Assembly: GCF_037975245.1 (NCBI RefSeq)
Contig: NC_092563.1
Coordinates: 16,589,094 to 16,653,093, forward strand
Direction: 5' to 3'
Length of the DNA: 64,000 nucleotides
From: Apostichopus japonicus
Taxonomy: Eukaryota; Echinodermata; Holothuroidea; Aspidochirotida; Stichopodidae
The notes under the pieces were generated by a model. That model was not told where the DNA came from, did not search any database, and saw only the letters and a list, made by a program, of their open reading frames with translations. Both the position numbers and the translations under genes were made by a program. Numbering within the stretch: position 1 is the first letter of the stretch; every line of letters starts with the position of its first letter. Shown here piece after piece: positions 35,457-48,586 of the stretch.

Positions 35457-37377
35457 ACACACAGCCCCACTATGGTTAGGGCTGAAGTCATCATATTTTC
35501 CGTCTGTTTCCGTTGCCCGATCGCGAAGTGGCATTTTCTGAATGATTTTGCTGTTTTGATAGTACGGTACACAAGTTAGATAAGTATTGGCGTACCTGTG
35601 CGGCATCTACGGATGGATTTTTTTCACTGCGGATCTCATGCGGAACCCCTTGCCACACCGATATTTCTCACGGACCCCATATGAATCAGCGGACCCCAGA
35701 TTGTGTATATATCAGACGGGTAAAGGCGATATCTTGCGCAAGCTGAGCATGCGCAGTTGGAATAATCATAAATCTTCCCAGTTGGTATACCGAATATGAT
35801 CCATCAAGATATATTCGGCATAACAAGGTTGTTATTCATGAAACATTATAGATTCTCCCAATATTTTTCTTTTTGTTCTAATGAATATTAATTAGCCAGT
35901 AATTAATGGTTGCAATTTGAATCCAACAAGACTCATCATATCAACGTTATTAATTATTTTCATCTTCACCTTCATCGTCATCGTCATCAATATCACTATT
36001 ATATATGTTTTATTTCTAAAATTTTATGTAAATCATCACGTTATCATGTATAATATTTCAGAATGTTCGTATTTTTCCGTGTCTAATTACCACTTGAAAC
36101 ATATTTATTATTTAGTTTTATTTAAAAATTAATAAGATGAGACAATGGTTTGAAGCTTGGGATGATATATGTGTGGAAACCCAAGAAAGAAAATAAACGA
36201 TATAAACTCAAAAGGAATAGATACACGCATTTAGGTAAGGATTTTCTTAAAGGTTTATACCGAACGAACGAACGAATATTACACCCACTATCTGACTATA
36301 CATGCAGGAAATTGCAATTAATCATCATTTTATATCACATCTTTCTAGATAATTTCACAAATTGAACGTTAGTTAAAATTAATACCCCATTCGATTTCTT
36401 CTTTGCCCAAAACAGCTCTTCATTTACATGCATTCTGTTTTCGTCAAATAATAAAGTGAAATTGTCTTTTTTTTCTATTTCTTTATTATACGTAAGATAA
36501 AAGCAAGTCTTGTCAGTAGTGGATCGTATATGCTTGATAGAGGAACTTCATCGCTAGTGAGGAACAGACTCGATTTTTTATTTTGACCAAAAATCAAAGG
36601 TATTTTTGTGATATGTTGACGGTACTCGTGTCAAAGTGTTGACGTTAATTTATTTGATGGGTGTTCACGTGTTGGCCATTGTAGATGGTAAAAGTTTGGT
36701 GTTTTCATATACGCCTTGCCGCGCCTCTCTTGGATGAAGACAGGCGTGTGGAACTTAAAATGCTTAAAGAACCTGTGTATGAAGTGAAGATGCATGAAAG
36801 CAACATCGCTTGCTTGATTATACAGAAATTCAATGAAGACCATTGGCGGAGGGGAGGGTGGGGTTGGAGAAGGGGTGGGGTGGGAGGACTTCCATCGTGC
36901 GTCCGGGAGGGAGGGGGGGGGAATGATTCAGTCAGGGGACTTCTAACATTGAGCTGTGAAAGAATTAAACCCCTACAACGTGCACACATTCACTTGTCAA
37001 CCACACACAAAAAATAATGAGTATTGATTAGCACAACCTTGCGTTTATTTTGTTTTGAGCAAATCATAGCCCTAATTTATAGCCTAAAATATCGTATGCC
37101 TAAATCTTATTTATGTTTTTTCTGCGGAAGGACCTCAAGACCACCCTCTCCTTTATATAAAAGAACCCCCAAAAAGGCCTTTATTCGCCTCTGCCCCTTC
37201 CATTAAGGTTCAGCCCATGCCTAAATCGGTCGGGAATAAATAGCAAAATTTGCCAGCCCCCTCCTCCATCCCCAAACCTGTGAAATAATGTGCACGCCCC
37301 TGATGACGATTGTTATACTTAGTTTATATCATTATGACATTATTGTAAACACGAGTGTTTTTTTGTCTTAAAATCAA
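35457..37377. other. Non-coding stretch
   Basis: Contains a CAT/CGTCATCGTCATC run near 35970, a GAAC run near 36262 and a G-rich block near 36840-36925. CGTGCACGCCCCTG-like sequence near 37293 resembles a lone hAT terminus, but no partner end was found. No gene is supported. Confidence 0.45.
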
Positions 37378-37731
37378 ATGGATAAACCCCCAAAAGAATG
37401 GATGAAAATGTTAAAACAAAATGTGTTGTTTAAGTTTTCTAAAACTCTTGTGGCCATTTTAGAATATATCGAACTATCGATGAATAGTATAGTTCCCTTT
37501 AACGGAGCCTCTCGCGTCGATGATCGCGTGCCCCAAACAAAGAACTGTATCAGGCGTTTATTGACGACCATTTGCAAATGGCGTTTATTATTTTTAAAGC
37601 GTGTCTGTAGGAGTGTGGACAAAGGATGTTGGGACAGCCATTGTTCACCTGTTCTCGAACGGGATGAAAGGGCAAGTTCATGTTGTTTCGGAAGTAAGAC
37701 ACAGGTACAGGCAGGCAGTTTTCAAGTTTGA
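37378..37731 (+). CDS. Open frame of 117 aa, unknown, doubtful
   Basis: Starts MDKPPKEWMKMLKQN, with a basic middle (CIRRLLTTICKWRLLFLKR) and a Cys/Ser-rich end (ERASSCCFGSKTQ). It is the longest frame in the window not built on repeats, and its middle is richer in CpG than the flanks. No domain is recognised. An overlapping open frame exists on the minus strand (37374-37622), so the open region may be regulatory or compositional. A palindromic octamer-like ATTTGCAAAT lies at 37570-37579. Confidence 0.22.
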   Translation: MDKPPKEWMKMLKQNVLFKFSKTLVAILEYIELSMNSIVPFNGASRVDDRVPQTKNCIRRLLTTICKWRLLFLKRVCRSVDKGCWDSHCSPVLERDERASSCCFGSKTQVQAGSFQV

Positions 37732-40700
37732 TCTAAAAACACTGGATTATAATTAAGTTAATTAACCGTCATCATCGTTGCCAACTAAGATTTTTTTATA
37801 CTATAACAAAGCAAACATATATGGTCACTTATGATTCAAAAGCCTTGAAAAGAAGCATATTATTATCATAAATCATCACTCATTTTACTGCTATTATCAA
37901 TCATCTTTGAGGGGAGAAAATATCATCATCATCTCATTATTGGAATCTGCCAAATGAGTTTTAAAGTCTGTGCTAAATATTGCTGGAATATTGCTGACCA
38001 ACTCAAAGGCGTATATATTATTTGAAAGAAGTTTGTGTCATACTTTAATATTTAAGTCTATATATAGCCCAAGCTAGCTTTCACGATAACTGAGAATCGA
38101 CTCTGGGAGGTGGCATGTCCCAGTGACAGATCCTGGGCCTTAAAGTTAATGGGACCGCTGTTTTACACGATACTTTAGTTTTAGGTACATCGCGTCCTCT
38201 TAAGCGTCCAGACTATACCTTGCAAATGGTCATTGTCAAGTTTAGGAAGACAACCATAGACTGAGAAGCTGAAAGCAAAAAAACTTTAATCAGACAATTT
38301 TATTTTATTATTTACGAGTATGCTTTAGTTTATTTTCCATAAAAATCTGATATTTACAAAGAAATATTACACAAAACACATGAATGAATGTTCAAGAATA
38401 CAAAGAAAGTTGGAAATGCTTTGAAACACATATCAAATACAAATAAACTCTTATTTGGCTACCGTACAAAAACCAAGAAAAAAAAAAAGAAGCAAAAACT
38501 AGGCTGCAACACTGGCGACAGGAGAAACCTCAATACTCTTGTCACAAGACTTTGTTCTACCTTGGATCAGCTATACATATATACATATCCATTGGTTATA
38601 ATCAATACAGACATCTTTAAATGAATCGATTGATCGACTCACCTTACTAAATTAACGAAACGGATCCATGTATATAAAACCTAACCTACGATACAGTAAA
38701 AAACAAGATTTCTGGGATTCAACAATTTATATTAAAAGCTCATCAGTATTGCCTCCAAATATGCTAGAAGTCAGACAATGGTCACCCGTGTACTCGAATA
38801 TCAACAAGCATTTTACCCTCTCTCTGGAAGTGGTTAGTATCCTCATGGAGACTATTAATTGTCTATGTTAATAATCCTCAATTATTTTTTTTTTTGGAGG
38901 GGGGGGGGGGCGGAGAGGGGCGTCGACGCCTCTAGGAAAGTATACTTTTGGAAACTGCTAGTTACATTTTGGATTTTTGTTTTTTTAATTTGGAGCCAAT
39001 ACTGATGACATTTGAAGGGCACAAGGTCACATCTATGAACACAAGACTTTGAATCAACCTGCTTCAAATTCCGCAAAATATGCTGGATTTGGTTTCATGT
39101 GGAATGCCACTTTACATGAGCAAACACAGACCATGAAATTGCTGCTATGGAGAGTGTACAACATGACTGCAAAAATTATCGTATCAGTTCGCAATGTGGA
39201 AATTATCAAGTCAAACTTGTGAAATCCTTCTTTTCTGTCGGTATCCTTCTACTGTGATAATGGAATACTATAGATACCACCATATCTACTGTACAGTAAT
39301 AGGTACTGTAGCTACAGCAATGGCCAAGAGATTTGGTATGCAGAAGAAACTTCAAAACATGAGCATTGCCACGTCGAGTATGACAATATCTCAATACGTA
39401 GTTGAATGTCTACTACGAACTGTAATAAAAACAAATACGTATGGAAAGAAACAGAAAAACACCCTGCAGAGAATAAGTTGAAGGCTTATTACAAAAAAAA
39501 TAAAAAAATAAATAATAATACAAATAGCTACCATATATTAGTATTTACATAACGGATATTACCTGTCAGCCTGTCCCGTTTGTACAATCTTATTTCTGTT
39601 TTTTCTTAGTTTTGTCTTTTTTTCCCAACAAAATCAAACCGTTTTAAGTTTATGCTAGAATGGAATGTCATTGAACTTGGACAGATGTTCAAAACTTTTT
39701 TAAATTAGGAGCCTTTAATCAGGTAGTATCTGCCATTCATCAAATCCATTAAGAAACAAAGGTATTTTTTCTTTTCTTTTGGCTTATACTTGATGAGTTG
39801 ATAAACGACGTTTTCATTAAAGGTTGATTTAAATTGAGGAGCGACTTGGTTAACATTTTGTTCATTTATTTTTTCTGACAGGAGCCGCCATTGAATGTTT
39901 ATTATTCTTTTATCTTATTGTAAATTATCTTGAGTATTTTTTGTTTCTCCAAATTTGTCATCAATTTTGTCAGTTTAGACATTTGGTATGACGTTAATGA
40001 GTTTAATAATAAAGCTGTGAGAATGTCACAATAGTAATAATAATAATAATGAAGGATAACAATAATAGTTACACTTAGAACGAAAGTGTCGTCCCTCAAA
40101 GACTCTCAAACTAATCAATTCTGATCTAAAGTTGTTAAATAAAAACCTTAGAAGAAAGAAGGAGAGAAAAAGAAAACAAACACAAAACTTTTAGTTCCAA
40201 AGAAAGTTTGAACATTTCATGAGACAAATCCCAAACATGAAAAGTGTTCTTGGCTTTGTTTTCTCTTTTCACCTTCCTTTGGGAAGCTATGACATGAACT
40301 GACTAGCATTTCATTCTTCAGAACAGGACAGGGTGGAAAGGGATGGAAGGAAGGGGTGGGGCAGGTGAGGGGAGGGTATGATAACATGTCCTTTGTAGTC
40401 TTGCAACGAAATTTCAAATCAGGGGACACTGTCTCAGACATTCATATCTACTGATGAGGAGACATTTTAATTTGACATTTTCTTCATCAGAGATTAAAGA
40501 GAAAAGAAATAATTGATAACTAAATCTCCTTTACCTACGTGAGAAGATGAGGTTTTAGCTCTCAAAGAACACTGAGACACCAGCCATAATCGTATCATCA
40601 ACACACTGAAAATGCAGCTGTATAGTTTTATTCAGGGACTTCGTCCCAAACTCCCTATTCCATTTTTCCTCAAATCTTAGATTTTTTTTTTTTTTTTTAC

Positions 40701-42241
40701 AAGATCAATACGTGTTTATGTCTTTGACGTCATTGAACACCACAAACCCTCCGGGGTATAACTGACCTGTAGTAAACGAGTGAAAAATGATAATTATTTC
40801 AACCCTGAGGGCAGGCAGACAAATTTCTAAATGCAGCTGAGGGTAACGGAGAATCTAAAATTATCTACGCACCATTTAACCCTTTTTTTACCCTTTTTTC
40901 TTTTTTTCACCGGCATTTTGCAAATGCTTCGGTTAGATCACTCTAAAATCTAACTGGTTAAAAAATCTAATCTGAAGTGTTTCAATTTAGACAATTTTTA
41001 AAACCAATTTAATCTATTTGTTATGAACCATTCATAGGCCTTTTTATGAGGGGAAAATATTTTTTTGAAGGCTAACATTTGACTTAACCTTACCAGTGAG
41101 AGAGGTGTTACAGCAAGATACAGTCGCCAATTCAGACTAAATGTGATTCTTAATTTTTTTACAAAGGAGACTAGTTTCCTTTCAAGGAAAAACAATCTGA
41201 AGTGTGTTTTGTTTATAAGCTTATGGAGGTAACACTCAAACACAGGCCCTTACTTGTCAGCTTCAAGTAAATATCAAAAGTATACAGGCACAATAGGAAA
41301 ATATGAAAAATGAAATGTGAAAAAAGTGACTTTTTAATAACATAATGATAAACCAAAACCGAAAAGTCTACCATAATCACAAAACTGATATTAAGGAAAT
41401 AAAATGTCAATACATTTTTTTTCTTCTTCAAACGGATATCAACCACACACCCCCACCTTTAATTAATTGCTAGAGTAAATTCTGATATCTATGTTTGCAT
41501 GTAACAGTAAACATGAGATTATCACAATTGGTATATCGAGAATGACAGCCTTAAATTTCAGTGTTTTAGTATTGAAAACAAATTAGGAATGAAAACTTAA
41601 AAGAAAAAAAAATTGGGAAAATACCAAAACATTAAATTGCATTACTTTAATACCATTCTTACAATTACATACATTTCTCAAAATGATATGGTGAATACCT
41701 TGGCACTTTTTGGCTAAGCCGTTTATATTGTTTTTTGTTTTTGTATAGTTTCTGGCACAATAAATGAATGTAAACTGCATAGTTGACTACCAGAACACCA
41801 CAATGTCTAAATAATGACAATGAATACATACAAAAGAACTCATTAACATTCATGTTATACCATTTACACGACTGACGACTATCATTGTCAGACACTACTA
41901 GGAGACACCAGGGTGCTGACAAGACTATATTATACATACAGCTTTAATAATTGGAACTCAACAACCAATCTGAAACTTACACAAATATAGGCTTATTTAC
42001 ATTTGATGGAAAAATCCCCTCCTTACCCCCCCCCCCCCCCTGCCGCCCTCTCCTCCATATTTTTAATCATTAACATTTGATACACAAAAAAAGAAATTCA
42101 CATTATGACCCATAATGTAATAATTAATAAATCAACAACTTTGAGAAACAAGTTTGCCATCTAGTAATTTCTAACCTCAGTTGGTTTAATACTAAGAGAG
42201 ATTAAGATTCAAAAATAGGCATAAGTATTGTCGTAATCTTT
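37732..42241. other. Long non-coding stretch
   Basis: About 4.5 kb without a supported gene. Holds an A/AAT-rich run near 39493-39520, a TAATAA run near 40033-40050, G-rich tracts near 38898-38910 and 40341-40375, and a T run near 40682-40699. Confidence 0.5.
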
Positions 42242-42289
42242 TAATCCCATGTGTGATCCTTGATTTAATCCCATGTGTGATCCTTGGTT
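42242..42289. repeat. Tandem duplication, 24-bp unit x2
   Basis: TAATCCCATGTGTGATCCTT followed by GATT/GGTT, repeated exactly once. Confidence 0.9.
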
Positions 42290-42780
42290 ACATGGTATAC
42301 CAGCTACTGTTTGGTTTACAACTAGCACCCTATTAGGATCATCACCAAGTTAGAAGAGGGGGAGGGGAGGGGGGTGAGGAGAGGGGCTGGATAAGTTGGT
42401 GCAACACCGGATTCACTAATTGGCATTCTCCAAAAGTCTTGTCATTTTAACCCTGTTTCAAAATAAAATTTCTTTATCAGTTCATATTTCTGCTTCATAG
42501 ATCATTATACATTACACAAAGTGTTATTGGTCTCCACAGAGTTGATTACCTTAAAAGTCAAAACAATTACCACAATTTACCTCCATTGTTCTTCAGTTTA
42601 TAAACATTCAAACAATGCCACATCCATACCTCTGACCTCTAAGTATAAACAGTATTGTACTGGGACGATCATAATATGACTGCCTCAGTTAAAGGTGGCA
42701 GTAATTCACGCATTGAAATACCTTTATAGCTTAATTTTTCCAATGTTAATACCACTCTATTCTGTCCTCTCATATTATGA
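42290..42780. other. Non-coding stretch
   Basis: A G-rich block lies at 42357-42387. No gene is supported. Confidence 0.45.
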
Positions 42781-42879
42781 TTCAAAGCACTCGTACTGAC
42801 AGTATGGACAGTTCCTAACTTTTATCTGATAGAAACTGGATATTCATACTGCACGTACTGTCAGTATGAGTGCTCTGAA
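42781..42879. repeat. Inverted repeat with about 25-bp arms
   Basis: The left arm TTCAAAGCACTCGTACTGAC (42781-) pairs with the right arm GTCAGTATGAGTGCTCTGAA (-42879) around a loop of about 45 bp. No target duplication is seen. Confidence 0.8.
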
Positions 42880-44435
42880 GCAGGACATGAATGTACAGTA
42901 TACCAGCTGTTTGTCCCAACTGGGTGAAATATGTCTTGAATATGCAAATAACAGTAGAAAGTACATAACTTTCAGCATTAACTTTCCAAAAGCAATAACT
43001 TACAAAATCTCTGTTTTTTTTCCGCTTTCGACATTTTGAAGCTCTGATGATATGATACACAAAAAATACTGAATTATAAACAACTCACCAAGAATATAAC
43101 AAAATTAATTAACTAATACAGGTGGGTAAGGAGTTGAGACAAAGAGAAACAAAAGTTTTTCTCAAAATTAATTTATGAATCTCGTCAATCACCTTTTCAA
43201 AATGACACTTTTAAGATGATGATTACTGAAAATTGACAAGAATATTATTTTCTGAATTTTTTTGAGTTTGGTTTTAAATCTTCCAAATTAAAAAAAAACC
43301 TTGTAAAGCAACGCTGTGCATAGGAGATACAAATACTTATCAAAGAAAAGAAATTTGCATAAAATATGAAAGAATTTAATACCAAGCACCAACATTTTCA
43401 AGTTGATTACTCTTTTTTGATTGGGAACATAACTCCTCATGTATTATGCAAACCAAAAGCATCCAAACTTCCATATATATAGATATACAGTCAGAAGTAT
43501 AGGTTTCATTACGTATATGAAAAATGTACGAAAGTAAAGGTTATACAGCTGGTCCTCCAGTGTTGTTATTGAGGTACAGAATGTTATGATGTTATGCTAC
43601 AGTCACTGAATTAAACTTAAAGTAACCTTTGGTTACCAATTGGTAAATACACACACACATATAAACACGCACACATAACACACATATACATGCACACATG
43701 TAGCATACACTGAGGTAGCATTTAAAGTATCAGACGGTTTCTTTGGATGCCGTTGGAAATTTTCAAACAAGTCAACCAGTATCAATTGTCACAAATATGC
43801 TAGAACTTGGACAGAAAATGGTCATCAAAATATGTTAAAATGATTATACCTCTCATAGACTTATATCAACAAAATATATTTGATAACAATTGTATTTAGT
43901 GACTTTTGGCTTCAGCATCAATAATTTTGGGACAAAACACTGATGATTTGGAACATTTCAATGAGTAATTTAGTGAGCTATTTAAGCAGGTTAAGGATTT
44001 AGAGCAAATACGGAGATGATGGCATATAATTAGGCCACAACCTGACCATTAGGCTTTTCTCTGATACCTCTTCATTGAAAGTTTTTTTTTTTTTAAATAT
44101 GCAAATTTTTTATGTGAGTTGAGGTATATTTACAACCACATTGAAACACGTACATACACAAAACCTTATGTAAACCTAGAAGTGTATTATGGCTTGATGA
44201 AGCTGTGATTCAGTCAGTGGGTTCCATTAAATATTAACAAATAAATAAGCTTTCCCATTTAATTTATTAAGTTTAGAACCAGTAAACAAGAAAAGACCAG
44301 GGTTTCAGACGGTGTTGTCGACACTAACACTGTTCCAAAAGAGATATGTGGATATTAAATATGTAGCAATTGACCTTAGTCACTATTTCATGCAGTAGAT
44401 GATACACATTGTATTATCCATTGAATACATGTAGA
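42880..44435. other. Non-coding stretch
   Basis: A degenerate CA-rich run lies near 43650-43700. No gene is supported. Confidence 0.45.
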
Positions 44436-44498
44436 CTATTCAATGCTGAAAAAAAAAAACAACAGAGGCTATTCAATGCTGAAAAAAAAACAACAGGC
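44436..44498. repeat. Tandem duplication, about 33-bp unit
   Basis: CTATTCAATGCTGAAAAAAA plus ACAACAG occurs twice, with A-run length differences. Confidence 0.88.
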
Positions 44499-45592
44499 TG
44501 ATATTTTAAAACACAGAGAGAGAAAGCTTGTTTGTGATGCTGACCCCTGACCTGACCTGCTGACCCCTGAACAGTTTTAGCATATTTTAACTTTTAGAAT
44601 GACTTGCTATTATACTCATGTACTACCATTTCAACACATCCCAGAGTTGCAACTCTGTGTTTAACATGTGGAAACTTCAATATGAAGAATGTAAAAATAA
44701 TTATTTTAACTATGCTGTACCTTGTTATGTCTCGTTATGCCTTGATTTCCCTTTGATCTTTACTAACAACTTTCCGAGAGGAGACATAACAACCTGCAAC
44801 ATGAAACCACGAACATGAAACATATACCATTGATGTTTGGAGCCCAGCTGATGGGATGATTTAATGGGGCTTAAAGCGACTTGCTTGCTGTGGTTGATTA
44901 CTAATATTTATTACAGAACTTGCAGTCCGGCAATAAGTAGGAAGATTTATTTGGAAGAGTTGTCACTGAGGTCACTTTACAGCTGAAATGTGAACGCTTT
45001 TTCTGACTGTAACTGGTGTGATTTGTTGGTACATTATCCTTACCGATTAAATATCCCCCCCCCCCAAAAAAAAAAGGCTACAAGGTAGTCTAAAAAAAAG
45101 GAAATCTTTAAAATATCTGGGGATCGTTGAAACTTGATCAATTGCTACCTGGTCATGAAATGAAAAATTTGTTGTGAATGAAAAATGACTCAAAGATTTG
45201 CAAAATTAGGATAAAAATCCTCAGAAAGCCAAAGCTGACTGCCATTTGTAGCATTTTTAAAATATCTCAAGTTTACGCCAATTTCTATCATTACTAAGTA
45301 TGTCATTTATTGAAGCCCAATATATAGATTCCATTCGTAGACGTCTGATCTTTACATTTTACCGTTTGTCTACATTATCACCAGATTGTAACAAATTTTA
45401 GTAATGACTGCAGCTTTAAAATGTGTCTGGAAATCTGAGAAGAGACACAGCCCCCCCCCCCAAAAGAAAGGTTTGACAAAGATCAAAGGCAGTACTCTGT
45501 CAATAAAAATGTGCAGCTATGTTCTCAACTTGGTTCTACATACCCCTAAATAGTACGCAATTTACGTACAGCATGAGAGCACAAGACTAAAA
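44499..45592. other. Non-coding stretch
   Basis: C tracts followed by A tracts lie near 45055-45075 and 45451-45466. No gene is supported. Confidence 0.45.
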
Positions 45593-45640
45593 CTAAGGTA
45601 TGAGTATCTCCTCCAAACCCTTGGGATCCTCACCGACCAG
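45593..45640 (-). CDS. Candidate terminal exon, 15 codons plus stop
   Basis: On the minus strand an acceptor-like TCATATTTTCACAG is followed by an open frame, LVGEDPKGLEEILIP, then TAG. Frame and acceptor are both good, but the exon is short enough to arise by chance. It could be an alternative 3' end of the gene model at 49534-63924 or the end of another gene. No upstream partner exon could be fixed. Confidence 0.25.
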   Translation of the reverse strand: MVGEDPKGLEEILIP

Positions 45641-46964
45641 CTGTGAAAATATGAAGTGAAACAGGGCTATCTAACACCTGCCGCTGGTAGGGGTGCTGAA
45701 ATGAGAAACCGACAGTGGGTATACCTCCGTGTACAGTCACAGTGTTAAATAATGCAAACATTAGACAGATAAAGCTACTGTGTAACCGTAGTAACAGTGC
45801 AATCATAACTATAAACATTTTTCCTGTGAGGTGCAGAGTTACCTGTGCATGCATGCATTTATTTCTTTGACTGTCTTTGCTTGTAAGTATTAAGCAGTTG
45901 TCACATCTCCCCTTAGTCCCCTATCTCAAATAATTTGTTGTTGATTCTTCATGTCGAGCTATTTCGGTTGCTTTGGTTTACGACGTATCGTCAAAACATT
46001 GCATCGATAACGATCTCTGGAGCAGCGATAAATGACAATTAATATTCTTAGACGACTAATTGTTTCCTGACAACATCGTCTGTGTCCTGATAGAGACAGA
46101 TTAGATCACACATGTGTGTGTACTTTAGGTTCACATTAAAACAAGAGTTGGTTGATGGAATTCTTTCTTTCGAGCGCAACCGTTCTCTCTCGACACAGAA
46201 TGTACTTTGTGCTTTCTCCCAATTATGAATTTGTGGAGCGACAAAAACTTTATTTTGTCGCAAATCTGAGAGGATAAAATGACTAATGGGGTAAAATTGA
46301 AGTCGTAGCAAAACAGACTGCCATATTTACAATAACAGTCCAATAATTCTTTTCATTCATTTTCTTTCATTGCAGGAATGAAAGATGAATATTTGTGAGA
46401 TATAAATACATTAAATCATATTCAATTCAACTTAAGGAAAGTCTAACTTTATAGGACTAATGGGACTGTTGGAATATTAAATTAAAGACTTTTACAAGAA
46501 CCTTTGACATCAGAACATCCTCCGAGAACAAAACTTTGCATTCCAGCTGTATAATGTCCTTGCATGTACAACATAATATGAATATTAATTACTTTATTCA
46601 ATACTACTGTGAATTATTTATTTAGAACTGGAGCAACCACTGTGGGGAAAACCACAATGAAGTTATTAGTCTGAAATCCCTGGGGCTGCCTTTCTATTGG
46701 TTGTCTCATGATCTGAGATGACCAAATCTTGTTCGACAGCCGACTTGAAAAGACTATGGATAGATGGAGCTATTTCATAGCCTTGGGATTCAGATACTAA
46801 GATGATAGAATAATGCTAGGGAAAGAAGACAGAGTGAGGGGGTGGGGTAAGGACATTTCAAAGAGGATAATTACTTCTTCATGTGTAGAATCTGTTCTCT
46901 TTCTAAGGAGACTTGTGATAAACATTTGACGGTCATCACACAGTCACAGTGCAAAAAAGTATAT
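45641..46964. other. Mostly non-coding; weak exon-like signals
   Basis: Minus-strand frame DTDDVVRKQLVV follows an acceptor-like TCTGTCTCTATCAG near 46100. I do not call it. Otherwise nothing is supported. Confidence 0.4.
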
Positions 46965-47212
46965 ACTGGAACACACCCAATGATTAGTCGGCGCCAGTGC
47001 CTTCCAATCATAAGGTCCCCAGTTCGAGTCACTCCAAGTATTAATGTATGTTGTTCAGTTACAGAGTTGTTGACAATTGACAATTCATAATCATGGACGT
47101 TAAATATGAATCTAAGAGACTGACTTCAGTTAGCTTGTGGCTTTGATAAGCCAATGAGGCTTCTTCGCGAGTTCCTGCTTGCAGGAGGATCTAAAATACA
47201 TACATACATTCA
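46965..47212 (+). mobile_element. tRNA-derived SINE
   Basis: The head resembles a tRNA, with GCCAGTGCCTTCCAATCATA, then a B-box-like AGTTCGAGTCA (47021-47031). The body is unrelated to tRNA. A tail of AAAATACATACATACATT ends near 47210. The A box is degraded, and no target duplication was recognised, so the boundaries are approximate. Confidence 0.65.
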
Positions 47213-48310
47213 TTAGTACAAATTTGCTATGTCTAATGATGGTACCCATACTTGTACTCAATTTATACTATCACCACATACAGTATTCCATTAGTAAATG
47301 AAGTATGGATGTAAAGTGGTCAATTTTATATACAAGCTCACTAGAAGCTACTGGTATTGTCAGATTTATATTAAACTTGCCCTACTTTCACTTCAAAAGA
47401 ATAAAATCATAGTACCCTTTAACGAGGTACGTCCCTGCACAAATGAATTTTGCCCCAGAACTTGTTTGCACGGGCACACCTGTCTATTTAAAAGAGAGAG
47501 TTATGCCCAAACAAACCAACAAAGTTATTGATATACCAGAATCAACGTTTACTATCTCACAGATTTTTGAATAAAACTAGGCGTGAACAAAAAATTCCTT
47601 CAAACAGGCTGATCAATCAAGTTATTCAAGTAAAACCAAAAGAGAAAAGTTTTGTGCCTAAATTTGGAGAAGCTGCCAAAGTTGAATTTCTGTTTATCAA
47701 GCAAATGTATTTCCAACACATATATGGGAAAGGAAACTGGCTGACTATTTTCCATAAGCCTGAAAGAATGAAAAATTAATCAACAATTTTTCCACAAAAG
47801 TTGCTGCAGAGGTTGGTATTTCTGGCAATGTTACACTGAATACCCCCGATGTATTTAAACAGTATCCATCGACAGCTGGCCAAAAGCGACATTTTCAAAT
47901 TATGTTTTCTTGGTATTACCAGTACAATTTCTTCCTGGTACAAAAATTGGACTTTGAAACCTGTGGCAAATAGGCAAAACAGCTGCAATGTGTTCTACTC
48001 TTACCAATTCCTCTTAAATGCCAAAGAGCCCCACTAGGTAAATAGAGTAGGGTGGGGTGGGGGGGGGGTTTGTTTATGCTAAACCGATAAAAACCTATTT
48101 GTTGAAGGTAACAAGTCCCTCGGTTTTAATTGAAGGAGAATGAGGAATGGTTAAGTTAAAAAAAAAATGAAGAAAAGAATGGGGAAAAAAAGGTGTTGAG
48201 CTAATTAATTACATCGACAGTACTTTCAACTTTCATAGTGGGATGAAAAATTGTCAGTCGTTGAAATGTATTAATGAATAAAATCTTTTGCATTTTCATA
48301 GTGCCCTAAT
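47213..48310. other. Region of three successive weak plus-strand frames
   Basis: Frames at 47298-47531, 47528-47779 and 47849-48037 lie in series, one including GEAAKVEFLFIKQMYFQHIY. None matches a family I know, and stops separate them. It could be a decayed gene or chance. A G tract is at 48057-48068. Confidence 0.3.
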
Positions 48311-48467
48311 AGGTTTGATATAAATATCTCCTTCAGACCTTCAGCCCAAAAAAGCTTAAATATCACGAAGCCATATTTAGCATAGTTCCGTATAAGGTTT
48401 GATATAAATATCTCTTCTTAGACCTTCGGCCAAAAAGGCTTAAATATCACAAAGCATATTAAGCATT
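48311..48467. repeat. Tandem duplication, 84-bp unit x2
   Basis: AGGTTTGATATAAATATCTC begins units at 48311 and 48395. Both continue with AGACCTTCRGCC and GCTTAAATATCAC. Confidence 0.9.
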
Positions 48468-48580
48468 CATCATCCACAATTGGTGGAAAAGATGCAATTA
48501 CAAATTTACAACAGAGGACGACTGCATGTCTGGAAAATTAGTCTTCCATCGTGATATATCTGACATCGAGGACAATAGAA

Positions 48581-48586
48581 TTTATT
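48581..48586 (-). terminator. Nearest AATAAA after the 49534 stop
   Basis: Minus-strand AATAAA about 950 bp past the stop at 49534. If used, the 3' UTR would be about 1 kb. Confidence 0.3.

Noticed and set aside
37285-37310. CGTGCACGCCCCTG as a hAT terminus
   Set aside because: No matching end or target duplication found upstream.
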